Below, one piece after another: positions 51,829 through 60,053 of a stretch of 64,000 bases of DNA. Numbering within the stretch: position 1 is the first letter of the stretch; the number at the start of each line of letters is the position of its first letter. The notes below the pieces were generated by a model. It searched no databases, was not told the origin of the DNA, and saw only the letters and a list, made by a program, of their open reading frames with translations. The stretch is from JAVVHE01 sp038238915 (GTDB taxonomy: Bacteria > Pseudomonadota > Alphaproteobacteria > Sphingomonadales > Sphingomonadaceae), in the NCBI GenBank assembly GCA_038238915.1, contig JBBSFH010000017.1, forward strand, positions 1-64,000, given 5' to 3'. A program made the translations under genes and the position numbers.

Positions 51829-53628
51829 ATGGCCACTGCCGCTCCCGCCGTTTCGGCAGACACTCCCCCCGCCGCCGGATCGCCCCGCAAGCTCGGCGAA
51901 CTGCGCCTGATCTGGGGCTTCGTCCGCCCCTACCGCTCCGAACTGATCATCGCACTGGTGAGCCTCGTGATCGCGGCGGCGGCGGGGCTGGCGTTCCCGC
52001 AGATGTTCAAGCTGATCATCGATCGCGGCTTCAACGCGGCGCACGCAGCGGGGATCGCGCGCTATTTCGAGCTGCTGCTGATGGTGGTTGCGGTGAACGC
52101 CATCTTCGCTGCGATCCGCTTCTATTATGTCAGCTGGATCGGCGAGCGATCCGTGGCGGACCTGCGCATGGCGGTGCACCGGCACATGCTCGCACTCCAC
52201 CCCGGATTCTTCGAGGAGAACCGCCCGTCCGAGATCGCCTCGCGCCTCACCGCAGACACCACCGTCATCCAGACGGTCGTCGATACCAGCTTCTCGATGG
52301 CGCTCAGAAACGGCGTCCAGGGCATCGGCGGGCTGATCTACATGGCGTTCATCAGCCCCAAACTGACCGGGCTGATGCTGCTCGTGATCCCGGTCGTGCT
52401 GTTCCCGATCATCTTCTTCGGCCGCCGCGTCCGCGCGCTTAGCAAATCGAGCCAGGAGCGGATCGCGGACGTGGCCGGCCAAGTCCAGGAATCGCTGTCC
52501 GCGATCAAGATCGTCCAGGCCTTCACGCAGGAGCAGCGCGCCGCCGACCGCTTCGCGGGCGCGGTCGAGCGCGCGTTCGGCACCGCACGCAAACGCTTCA
52601 CCATGCGCGCCTTCATGACCGCGGCGATCATGCTGCTGGTGTTCGGCGCGATCACGCTCGTGCTATGGGAAGGCGCGAACGACGTGATCGCGGGGCGGAT
52701 GACGGGCGGCGACATCACCGCCTTCGTGCTCGCCGCGATCATCACCTCGGCCGCGTTCGGCGCGTTGAGCGAAACATACGGCGATATCATGCGCGCGATC
52801 GGCGCGTCCTCGCGCATCGCCGAGCTGCTCCGCGAAGTCCCCGCCATCCGCGCCCCAGCGCACCCGATCGCACTCCCGCAGCCCCCGCGCGGCGCGCTGG
52901 CGATGCGAGGCGTGGAGTTCCGCTACCCCACCCGGCCTGAGGCGGCGGCGCTGCACGATTTCAGCCTCGTCGTGCGCCCGGGCGAAACGGTGGCGATCGT
53001 CGGCCCATCGGGCGCGGGCAAATCGACCATCTTCCAGCTCATCCAGCGCTTCTACGATCCGCAAGCAGGCGAAATCCGCATCGACGGCGTCCCACTCACC
53101 AGCGCGGACCCCGCCGAAGTCCGCGGCCGCATCGCCTTCGTGCCGCAGGAAACGATACTCTTCGGCGCCAGCGCGCGCGAGAACATCCTCTACGGTCGCC
53201 CCGACGCGACCGATGCCGAGGTGTGGGCCGCCGCCGAGGCCGCGAACGCGGCCGAGTTCCTGCGCGCGCTCCCCGAGGGGCTGGAGACCTTCCTCGGCGA
53301 ATCGGGCACGCGGCTATCGGGCGGCCAGCGCCAGCGCATCGCAATCGCGCGCGCGGTGCTGAAGGACGCGCCGCTCCTGCTGCTCGACGAGGCGACCTCC
53401 AGCCTCGACGCCGAGAGCGAGCATCTGGTGCAGGGCGCTTTGGACCGGCTGATGCTCGGGCGCACCACGATCGTCATCGCGCACCGCCTCGCCACCGTGC
53501 GCGGCGCGGACCGGATCATCGTGCTCGAAGCGGGGCGGATCGTGGCAGAGGGGCGCCATGACGAGCTCGTCGCGCGCGGCGGGCTCTACGGGAGGCTGGC
53601 GCGGCTGCAGTTCGAGGAGGCGGCATAG
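51829..53628 (+). CDS. ABC exporter, fused membrane and ATPase domains (MsbA-like)
   Basis: A 599-residue half-transporter. Six transmembrane helices occupy about residues 30-340 (IIALVSLVIAAAAGLAF to AIMLLVFGAITLVLW), and the nucleotide-binding domain has GPSGAGKST (Walker A), LSGGQRQR (signature), LLLLDEATS (Walker B) and IAHR (H-loop). Homodimeric export of lipids, drugs or peptides is the family role. ATG at 51829 is chosen to match usual length; ATG at 51802 and GTG at 51781 are in frame. No accessory protein is adjacent. Confidence 0.9.
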   Translation: MATAAPAVSADTPPAAGSPRKLGELRLIWGFVRPYRSELIIALVSLVIAAAAGLAFPQMFKLIIDRGFNAAHAAGIARYFELLLMVVAVNAIFAAIRFYYVSWIGERSVADLRMAVHRHMLALHPGFFEENRPSEIASRLTADTTVIQTVVDTSFSMALRNGVQGIGGLIYMAFISPKLTGLMLLVIPVVLFPIIFFGRRVRALSKSSQERIADVAGQVQESLSAIKIVQAFTQEQRAADRFAGAVERAFGTARKRFTMRAFMTAAIMLLVFGAITLVLWEGANDVIAGRMTGGDITAFVLAAIITSAAFGALSETYGDIMRAIGASSRIAELLREVPAIRAPAHPIALPQPPRGALAMRGVEFRYPTRPEAAALHDFSLVVRPGETVAIVGPSGAGKSTIFQLIQRFYDPQAGEIRIDGVPLTSADPAEVRGRIAFVPQETILFGASARENILYGRPDATDAEVWAAAEAANAAEFLRALPEGLETFLGESGTRLSGGQRQRIAIARAVLKDAPLLLLDEATSSLDAESEHLVQGALDRLMLGRTTIVIAHRLATVRGADRIIVLEAGRIVAEGRHDELVARGGLYGRLARLQFEEAA

Positions 53629-53685
53629 TGCTTGACTATTGACCGATGGTAGATTTGGATAGGCGTCGGTTGGGGGGCACCGAGC

Positions 53686-54435
53686 TTGCACTACTGGTTC
53701 CCGATCCTCTTGCTCCTCGGCTGGGCAATCGGCGTCTGGTTGCTGCGCCGAACGCAGCTCGCACCGTGGCGCGATGGGCTGTCGGGCGTCCAGGCGGCGG
53801 CGACTACGATTGCGCTGCTGCTGGCCTGTTTCTACTATTTTATCGAGCGGCCGGACGCGCCCAGGATGAAGATTACTGTCACGCCCACCGCCGCGCCGCT
53901 CGCCAGTCCACGCGGTGTGCTGGTCGCCGTCGCGATCGAGTTGCAGAATGTCGGCCAGTCGGCATTGATGCTCACGGACAAGCAGCCGCTCTCCCTGTTT
54001 GTGCAGCAGTTGACGCCAGTTTCTCCTCGTATCGCGACAGAGCTGGTCGCCACATCGAGCGCATATCCCTACCGCTTCGTCAACGCAGACAATTGGCGGA
54101 CGATCGCGACCTATCAGACTCCGATGAACCTGGAGATAGAAGCTGGCGAGAGCGACAATTTATACTACAGGATTTTGCTCCCCTGCCAGCGCGGGCTGGC
54201 GTTCATCGTCGACGCGCGATTGCCCAAGCCCCGCAAATTGTACGACAAGGTTCCCGTATCCGATGCGCGCACACGTGAACGCTTCACGTGGGTGAAGCAA
54301 AGTGCCGTTGTCACCGTTCCCGATTGTCCACCCCTCAACCCCAAGGAGACCGCCAATGTCGCGACAACCAACGCTCCTCCTTCTGACGTGCCTGGCACTC
54401 GCCGGGTTGGGAGGGTGCGGCAAGAAGGCGGATGA
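53686..54435 (+). CDS. Membrane protein of unknown function
   Basis: A 249-residue protein with two amino-terminal transmembrane segments (WFPILLLLGWAIGVWLL and AATTIALLLACFYYFI) and an extracytoplasmic domain with beta-strand character (MKITVTPTAAP, VAIELQNVGQSALML). It starts at a TTG with a G-rich site upstream. The last 26 codons overlap the lipoprotein gene in another frame. Not recognised as a named family. Confidence 0.6.
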   Translation: MHYWFPILLLLGWAIGVWLLRRTQLAPWRDGLSGVQAAATTIALLLACFYYFIERPDAPRMKITVTPTAAPLASPRGVLVAVAIELQNVGQSALMLTDKQPLSLFVQQLTPVSPRIATELVATSSAYPYRFVNADNWRTIATYQTPMNLEIEAGESDNLYYRILLPCQRGLAFIVDARLPKPRKLYDKVPVSDARTRERFTWVKQSAVVTVPDCPPLNPKETANVATTNAPPSDVPGTRRVGRVRQEGG

Positions 54436-54673
54436 TGCCTCTATCGTCACGTCTTCCGAGACGACGACGACCACAGCGACAGCGCCTGCATCCACCAGTA
54501 CAGCCGACGCCGCCGCCGCCGCCGGTGGCGACACGGGCATAGCCACGTCCGCATCGACCGCTCCGGCGGCTGCGGCGGGCACGGGCGACAATAACGGCAC
54601 GTCCACGGCGGTGCGCGACGTCGATCCGCCGAACCCCAATCAGGATCCACCCCCCCAGCCCGCGCAGCACTGA
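54356..54673 (+). CDS. Small lipoprotein, low-complexity
   Basis: A 105-residue lipoprotein. The signal peptide PTLLLLTCLALAGLGGC ends in a lipobox LGGC; the mature part is Thr/Ala/Ser/Asp-rich (TTTTTATAPASTSTADAAAA) and ends in a Pro-rich tail. An AAGGAG site nine bases before the ATG supports translation from here. It overlaps the preceding gene by 80 bases. Function unknown. Confidence 0.7.
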   Translation: MSRQPTLLLLTCLALAGLGGCGKKADDASIVTSSETTTTTATAPASTSTADAAAAAGGDTGIATSASTAPAAAAGTGDNNGTSTAVRDVDPPNPNQDPPPQPAQH

Positions 54674-54819
54674 ACGCGCGAGCGTCATCGATCATGTCAG
54701 CGGCTGGCCAAATATTGCGGCCGCACTTTTCCCTGCTACCTGCATGCTCGTGATCCGTTCCGCCTACGCCTGCAGCGCGTGACCGTCTCACCCGACCGCC
54801 TTACGGTGAGTGCAAGCGA

Positions 54820-55692
54820 GTGAAACGGCGCGATTTTCTGCTGCTCGCGCTGGTCAATCTGGCCTGGGCGGGCAATACGGTCGCGGTCAAGCTCGCGGTG
54901 GGCGCGGTGGCACCGCTGACCGCCGCGTTCCTGCGCTATGCGATCGTGCTCGCGGTCTGCCTGCCGTGGCTGCGCTGGGTGCCGGGGCGGATGCGGCCGC
55001 TGTTTGGTGCCGCACTCGCGCAGGGCGCGCTGTGGATCGCGCTGCTCAATATCGCCTTCAAACACGCGAGCAACATCGCATCGCTCTCGATCGTCAGTCA
55101 GTTGGGCGTCCCCTTCAGCCTCGTGCTCGCGGTGATCTTTCTGGGCGAGCGCATCCACATCGCCCGGATCGCCGCGATCGTCGCCGCGATGGTCGGCGTC
55201 GCCATCATCGGCTTCGATCCCCGGTTGGCGGGCGAGGGGCTGGCGCTGTGGCTCACGATCATCGCTGCGCTGATGTACGCGAGCGGCGCGGTGCTGCTGC
55301 GCGGGCTGAGCGGCGTATCGCCGTTCACGATCTTCGCCTGGATCGGGCTGACCGCCACGCCGATGCTTGGGCTCGCCTCGCTCGTGTTCGAGCCCGGCGC
55401 GCTGAGCGCGGCGCGCGCGTTGTCGCTCGGGGCGCTGTGGCCGATCGCCTACTCGGCAATCTTCTCCAGCCTGGTTGGCCATGCGGGCATGGCCTATCTC
55501 TACGGCCGCTATCCGGTATCAACGCTCGCGCCGCTGCTGATCCCGTCCCCCGTGCTCGGCGCGGCGCTGGCAGTGGTGGTGCTCGGCGATCCGGTAACGC
55601 CGCGCCTGTGGATCGGCGGTGCGCTGGTGATCGCGGCGGTCGCGGTGATCACGCTGCGCACGCGCACCGCGATCGACGCGACGCCCGCCTGA
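54820..55692 (+). CDS. EamA/DMT-family transporter
   Basis: A 290-residue transporter with ten hydrophobic helices in two EamA repeats (LVNLAWAGNTVAVKLA; AALMYASGAVLLRGLSG). Members export metabolites such as amino acids or nucleosides. A GTG start has a GGTGAG sequence eight bases upstream. It converges on the adenylating enzyme gene with nine bases between the stops. Substrate unknown. Confidence 0.88.
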   Translation: MKRRDFLLLALVNLAWAGNTVAVKLAVGAVAPLTAAFLRYAIVLAVCLPWLRWVPGRMRPLFGAALAQGALWIALLNIAFKHASNIASLSIVSQLGVPFSLVLAVIFLGERIHIARIAAIVAAMVGVAIIGFDPRLAGEGLALWLTIIAALMYASGAVLLRGLSGVSPFTIFAWIGLTATPMLGLASLVFEPGALSAARALSLGALWPIAYSAIFSSLVGHAGMAYLYGRYPVSTLAPLLIPSPVLGAALAVVVLGDPVTPRLWIGGALVIAAVAVITLRTRTAIDATPA

Positions 55693-55701
55693 GCGGCGCG
55701 C

Positions 55702-57048
55702 TCACGCCGTCAGCGGAACGAAGCGCTGGATTTTGCCGCCGCTGGTGCGCGCGATCGCCGGCACCGCCTGCACGCGCACTTGCGGGTTTGATACCCCCGC
55801 CTCGCCGAGCGCGATTTCAAGCCGGTCGCGCAAACCGGGCGCATCGGCGTCGCCCAGCGTTTCGATCAGCACCTCGGCCCCGTGCGTGGTCTGGCGGACC
55901 TGCCAGTTGACGATGCCATGCGTCGCGATCATCCGCGTCTCGAACACCACCGTGCTGACGCTCGCGCCGCCGGGATACTCGAACATGCGGTTCACCCGTC
56001 CGCCGACCGCGCGAACCGCGCTGAAGGCGGAACCACAGCTGCACGCGCGGTCCATGAACTCGAAGCGGTCCTCGATCCGGTAGCGGATCAGCGGCATCAC
56101 CGGATTGTAGAGATTGGTCACGTAAACCCCGCCATCGGGGCCATCGGCGGGTTCGATGATATTGAGATCCTCGCTGACGTGGAACGCCGCATCGCCGGTG
56201 CAGGGGAAGGTTCCCGACGCTTCGGTCGCGGACCAGCAGTTGAGGATGGTGCACGGCCACAGCGCGCGCAGCCGCGCCTCGAGCTCACCGGACAGGGGTT
56301 CGGACGACGAGAGCACGATCTCGGGCGCAATCGTCAATTCGCCGCGCTCGGCCAGCCCCGCGAGCATCGCCAGCGCGCTCGGGTAGCTGTGGAGGAACTG
56401 CGGCTGCGCACGGTTCAGCCGCCGCACGATCTCGGCCACCGGCAGCGTGGTCGGGGCCTTGAGCGTCGGATTGCCCGTCGTCGCGAATGCTTCGGACATC
56501 GCGTAGGAAATATGCCGCGCGCTATCGGCGGCGACCGAAGCGGCGCGGAGCACGGTGGGCAGCGCGATCGTCATGATGAGCGGGATGTGCCCACGACAGA
56601 ACCCCGCGAAATGCTCGGCAAACGCCTCCCAGCCATAGACGAGCACACCCGTCTGTCCGCTCGATCCGCCCGACGAGACGACGTGGAGCGTCCCCAGCCA
56701 GTAGTCGTCCGACTTGAGCGTTTCGATGAAGGCTTCGGCCCCGCTCAGCGTCGCGGCGGGCACGGTGACGATCCTGTCCCAGTTGGCCATCAGATCGGCC
56801 TTCGACATCGGCGCGACCGAGGCGAGGTCTGCCACCGTCATCGTCGCGGCATCGAGATGCGCCAGCCGGGGGCAGTGCCAGGGTGAATGCGCCTGCGCGT
56901 GCGCGATCAGGGCGCGCAGGCGGCCAAGCTGATACGCGTCGATCGCGGCACGGTCCCATCCCAACCTGCCCACGAAGCCGGGCAGCACCGCCATCAGATC
57001 GGCATAGTGGCGCTTGTGCGTTGCCGCGATCCATTCAGCGTCGTGCAT
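55702..57048 (-). CDS. Adenylate-forming enzyme, PaaK/CapK-like
   Basis: A 448-residue member of the phenylacetate-CoA ligase-like branch. The phosphate-binding loop is VVSSGGSSGQTGV, followed by LNCWSATEASG (substrate/adenylate region) and YRIEDRFEF; the carboxy-terminal lysine is probably in RTSGGKIQRFVP. Cysteines in DRACSCGSAFS resemble the PaaK-like zinc site. Carboxylic acid activation is expected, but the acid is unknown. GGGGGGAC precedes the ATG. DUF427 and manC genes are on the same strand upstream. Confidence 0.8.
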   Translation of the reverse strand: MHDAEWIAATHKRHYADLMAVLPGFVGRLGWDRAAIDAYQLGRLRALIAHAQAHSPWHCPRLAHLDAATMTVADLASVAPMSKADLMANWDRIVTVPAATLSGAEAFIETLKSDDYWLGTLHVVSSGGSSGQTGVLVYGWEAFAEHFAGFCRGHIPLIMTIALPTVLRAASVAADSARHISYAMSEAFATTGNPTLKAPTTLPVAEIVRRLNRAQPQFLHSYPSALAMLAGLAERGELTIAPEIVLSSSEPLSGELEARLRALWPCTILNCWSATEASGTFPCTGDAAFHVSEDLNIIEPADGPDGGVYVTNLYNPVMPLIRYRIEDRFEFMDRACSCGSAFSAVRAVGGRVNRMFEYPGGASVSTVVFETRMIATHGIVNWQVRQTTHGAEVLIETLGDADAPGLRDRLEIALGEAGVSNPQVRVQAVPAIARTSGGKIQRFVPLTA

Positions 57049-57066
57049 CAGTCCCCCCGATGGCGC

Positions 57067-57348
57067 TCAGTCCGTGACGGTCACGCCCTTCCAGAACGCG
57101 ATCCGTCCTTTGATGTTCGCCGCCTTGGGCAGCGGATCGGCGTAGTACCACGCCGCGTCGGTGTTCTCACCGCCCCCCGCCGAGATCGAGTAATAGTTGG
57201 CGAGCCCCTTCCAGCCGCAGCGCGATGTTTTCCCGCTGGGTTTGAGCACGGAGGGATCGACTGCATCGGCGGGAAAATAATGATTGCCTTCCACCACGAT
57301 CGTATCGTCCGATTGCGCGATCGTAACGCCGTTCCACACTGCCTTCAT
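57067..57348 (-). CDS. DUF427 family protein
   Basis: A 93-residue protein with the DUF427 pattern: VWNGVTIAQSDDTIVVEGNHYFPADAV, CGWKGLANYYSI, WYYADPLPKAANIKGRIAFWKGV. The family is a small beta-barrel of uncertain function. An AAGGA site precedes the ATG. It sits between manC and the adenylating enzyme gene, with 11-18 base gaps, so the three could be cotranscribed. Confidence 0.9.
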   Translation of the reverse strand: MKAVWNGVTIAQSDDTIVVEGNHYFPADAVDPSVLKPSGKTSRCGWKGLANYYSISAGGGENTDAAWYYADPLPKAANIKGRIAFWKGVTVTD

Positions 57349-57359
57349 CGTTAAAATCC

Positions 57360-58436
57360 TTAAACCAGGGGACGGCCCATCGCCTTCAGCCGATCGACCA
57401 CCTTCTTCACATCCTGCGCGCGCCCACGGCCGACCACCAGCACCGCATCGTGCGTTGCGACAATGGTAACACCGTCGAGCCCCACCGCCGCGACCAGCGG
57501 GCCTTCGCTGCGAATCAGGCAGTTTTGGCTGTCGATCGCGATGACGTCGCCCACGATGGCGTTGTCCTGCACGTCGGTGTCAGCGATCGCGTGCAGCGCG
57601 TCCCACGATCCGACATCGCTCCAGCCCATATCCACGGGAACCACCGCCACCCGGTCCGCGCGCTCCATCACCGCATAATCGATCGAATCGGACGGCGAGG
57701 TGGCGAAGATCGCCGCATCGGGGCGGAGCGTCGTGCCGTCGGCAGTCGCCGCGCCCATCGCGCGCGCGGTGGTGGCGGCGATCTCGGGTGCGTGGGCTTC
57801 GAGTTCCTCCAGATAGCGATCGGCGCGCATCAAAAAGATGCCGCCGTTCCACGCATGGTGCCCGCCCCGGACATAGGCCTGCGCGGTTTCGAGCGCGGGC
57901 TTCTCGACGAACGCCTCCACCCGCCGCACGCCGCCGCCCAGCGCCTCGCCCAGATGGATATAGCCGTACCCCGTCTCGGGTGTGTGCGCGCGGATCCCGA
58001 AGGTCACCAGCCACCCAGCCTGCGCGTGTGGAACCGCCGCCTCCACCGCGCGCACGAACGCGGCGATATCGACGATCACATGATCAGACGGCATCACCAG
58101 CATCAGCGCCTCGCCCTCGCCCTTGCCCACCAGCCAATGCGCGGCGAGCGCGATCGCAGGCGCGGTGTTGCGCCCAGCAGGCTCGAGGATCAGCGCTTCG
58201 GGCATCCGCCCCACCGCGCCGAGTTGTTCGAGGATCGCGGCACCGTGTGCCTCGCCCGCGACCACGATCGGCGGATGAAAGCGCGCGGGATCGGCAGCGC
58301 GCAGCGCGGTCGCCTGGATCATCGTCTCGGGTCCGGCAAGCGCGAGCAGCTGCTTGGGGCTGGCCGCGCGACTGAGCGGCCATAGCCGCGCGCCCACGCC
58401 GCCCGAAAGGATCACAGGCCAGAGCGGTGCAGGCAT
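57360..58436 (-). CDS. manC: Mannose-1-phosphate guanylyltransferase
   Basis: A 358-residue nucleotidyltransferase producing GDP-mannose. The GGVGARLWPLSR signature and phosphate-site EKPALE are present, with EPAGRNTAPAIALAA and DMGWSDVGSWDAL. The carboxy-terminal cupin (phosphomannose isomerase) domain of bifunctional ManC is absent. The ATG at 58436 has a GGAG site, unlike the ATG at 58451. It is divergent from the exopolysaccharide transferase gene and could supply its sugar donor. Confidence 0.9.
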   Translation of the reverse strand: MPAPLWPVILSGGVGARLWPLSRAASPKQLLALAGPETMIQATALRAADPARFHPPIVVAGEAHGAAILEQLGAVGRMPEALILEPAGRNTAPAIALAAHWLVGKGEGEALMLVMPSDHVIVDIAAFVRAVEAAVPHAQAGWLVTFGIRAHTPETGYGYIHLGEALGGGVRRVEAFVEKPALETAQAYVRGGHHAWNGGIFLMRADRYLEELEAHAPEIAATTARAMGAATADGTTLRPDAAIFATSPSDSIDYAVMERADRVAVVPVDMGWSDVGSWDALHAIADTDVQDNAIVGDVIAIDSQNCLIRSEGPLVAAVGLDGVTIVATHDAVLVVGRGRAQDVKKVVDRLKAMGRPLV

Positions 58437-58630
58437 GAGTTGGTTCTCCATCAGGACTGGGCGCTCATGGCGCGGTTAATACGGCGAAAAGACGCGCCCC
58501 CCATAAGTTTGGATGAACGACCAATGTTGGCTTTCGCTCCGCCCCCATGCATGTCTATACCGGCGGCTCCCACATCGCCGCCGAGCATTCAAGCACCGGT
58601 GCGCGCCAGCCGAAGGGCGACGAGCACCGC

Positions 58631-60019
58631 ATGATCCGCTTGTTCCGCCAGCATCTGCCCGCCCCGCTGCTCGCGCTGGGAATGATCGAAATCGCGCTGC
58701 TGTTCGCGTGCGCCGAACTGGCGTGGACGGTTCGCGCGGCGCAGGCGCATCTCGCGCAGTCCCCGCTTTCGCAGCGCATGGCCGGGCTCGTCACCTTCAC
58801 CGTCGTGACGTGGCTCTCGATGCTCGCGGTCGGCGTGTATCATGCCGCCTCCTACCGCTCCTCGCGCGTCGCGGTCACGCGGATGGCGGTGGCGGTGGCG
58901 GCGTCGGTGATCCTGCTCGCGCTGGTGTTCTTCTTCTTTCCCGATGTCGCACTGTGGCGATCCATCTCGCTGTATGCCGTCGTCTTCGCCTTTTTCAGCA
59001 CGCTCATCGCGCGCTGGCTGTTCCTGCGGCTTGTCGGGTGGAAAAGCTTCCGTCGGCGCGTGCTCGTGCTGGGAGCGGGCAGCCGCGCAGCCAAGCTCGA
59101 AATCCTCGCCGCGTCGCCCGAAGCGAGCTTTCTCGTCACGCGCTACGTGCGGATGACCGCCAACCCGCCCGAGGTGCTGAACTGGCAGGCGCGCGACGCG
59201 ATCCCGTCGGCGGCTGCCGTCGTCGAGGCCGACGGCGTCAGCGAGGTCGTGGTGGCGATCGAGGAGCGACGCGGCGCGCTGCCGCTCGACGATCTTCTCC
59301 AGATTCGCATGACCGGCGTTCGCGTGAGCGATATTTCGAGCTTCGTCGAACAGGAGACCGGGCGGGTCGATCTCGATTCGGTGCGACCAAGCTGGCTCAT
59401 CTTCACCGATGGCTACGCCGCGGGCAGCCAGCTTTCGATCGTTGGCAAGCGATTGTTCGACTTGCTGGCCAGCCTCGCGCTGCTGATCGTCGCCTCACCG
59501 TTCATGGCGGTGACCGCACTCCTCGTTAAGACGACCAGCCCCGGCACCATCTTCTACCGCCAGCAGCGTGTCGGCCGCTTCGGACGCCCGTTTGACGTGA
59601 TCAAGTTCCGCTCGATGCGCGCCGACGCCGAGAAGGAAGGCAAGCCGATCTGGGCGACCAAATCCGATCCGCGGGTGACGACGGTAGGCAAGGTCATCAG
59701 GCTGACGCGGCTGGACGAGCTGCCGCAACTGGTCTGCGTCCTCAAGGGCGACATGAGCTTCGTCGGCCCGCGCCCCGAGCGGCCATTTTTCGTCGAGGAT
59801 CTCGCGCGCCAGATTCCGTTCTATAACGAGCGGCACGTGGTGAAGCCCGGCATCACCGGCTGGGCGCAGATCAACTACCCCTATGGCGCAAGCGTCGAGG
59901 ACGCGCGCTGCAAGCTCGAATATGATCTCTATTATATCAAGAATTACAGCCTCTTCCTCGATCTTCTGATCTTGATTCAAACGGTGCGCGTTGTGCTATG
60001 GCGGGACGGCTCGCGCTGA
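58631..60019 (+). CDS. epsB: Exopolysaccharide-initiating sugar-phosphate transferase, EpsB type
   Basis: A 462-residue polyprenyl-phosphate sugar-1-phosphate transferase. Four amino-terminal transmembrane helices (about 10-130), a CoA-binding-like domain (VLVLGAGSRAAKLE), a fifth hydrophobic helix (LLASLALLIVASPFM), and the catalytic domain with KFRSMRADAE, RLTRLDELPQL and GPRPERPFF. This layout matches TIGR03013-type transferases that accompany prsK and prsR in PEP-CTERM/exosortase loci. MIRLFRQHLPA is the usual family start. It loads the first sugar onto undecaprenyl phosphate. Confidence 0.85.
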   Translation: MIRLFRQHLPAPLLALGMIEIALLFACAELAWTVRAAQAHLAQSPLSQRMAGLVTFTVVTWLSMLAVGVYHAASYRSSRVAVTRMAVAVAASVILLALVFFFFPDVALWRSISLYAVVFAFFSTLIARWLFLRLVGWKSFRRRVLVLGAGSRAAKLEILAASPEASFLVTRYVRMTANPPEVLNWQARDAIPSAAAVVEADGVSEVVVAIEERRGALPLDDLLQIRMTGVRVSDISSFVEQETGRVDLDSVRPSWLIFTDGYAAGSQLSIVGKRLFDLLASLALLIVASPFMAVTALLVKTTSPGTIFYRQQRVGRFGRPFDVIKFRSMRADAEKEGKPIWATKSDPRVTTVGKVIRLTRLDELPQLVCVLKGDMSFVGPRPERPFFVEDLARQIPFYNERHVVKPGITGWAQINYPYGASVEDARCKLEYDLYYIKNYSLFLDLLILIQTVRVVLWRDGSR

Positions 60020-60053
60020 TTTTGCCGCCGGGGGGCGGAAAGGACAGGACAGT

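Noticed and set aside
58529..58542. GG-N10-GC sequence upstream of epsB as a sigma-54 promoter
   Set aside because: Only the GG and GC are conserved; the TTGGCACNNNNTTGCW consensus is otherwise poorly matched, so it is not annotated.
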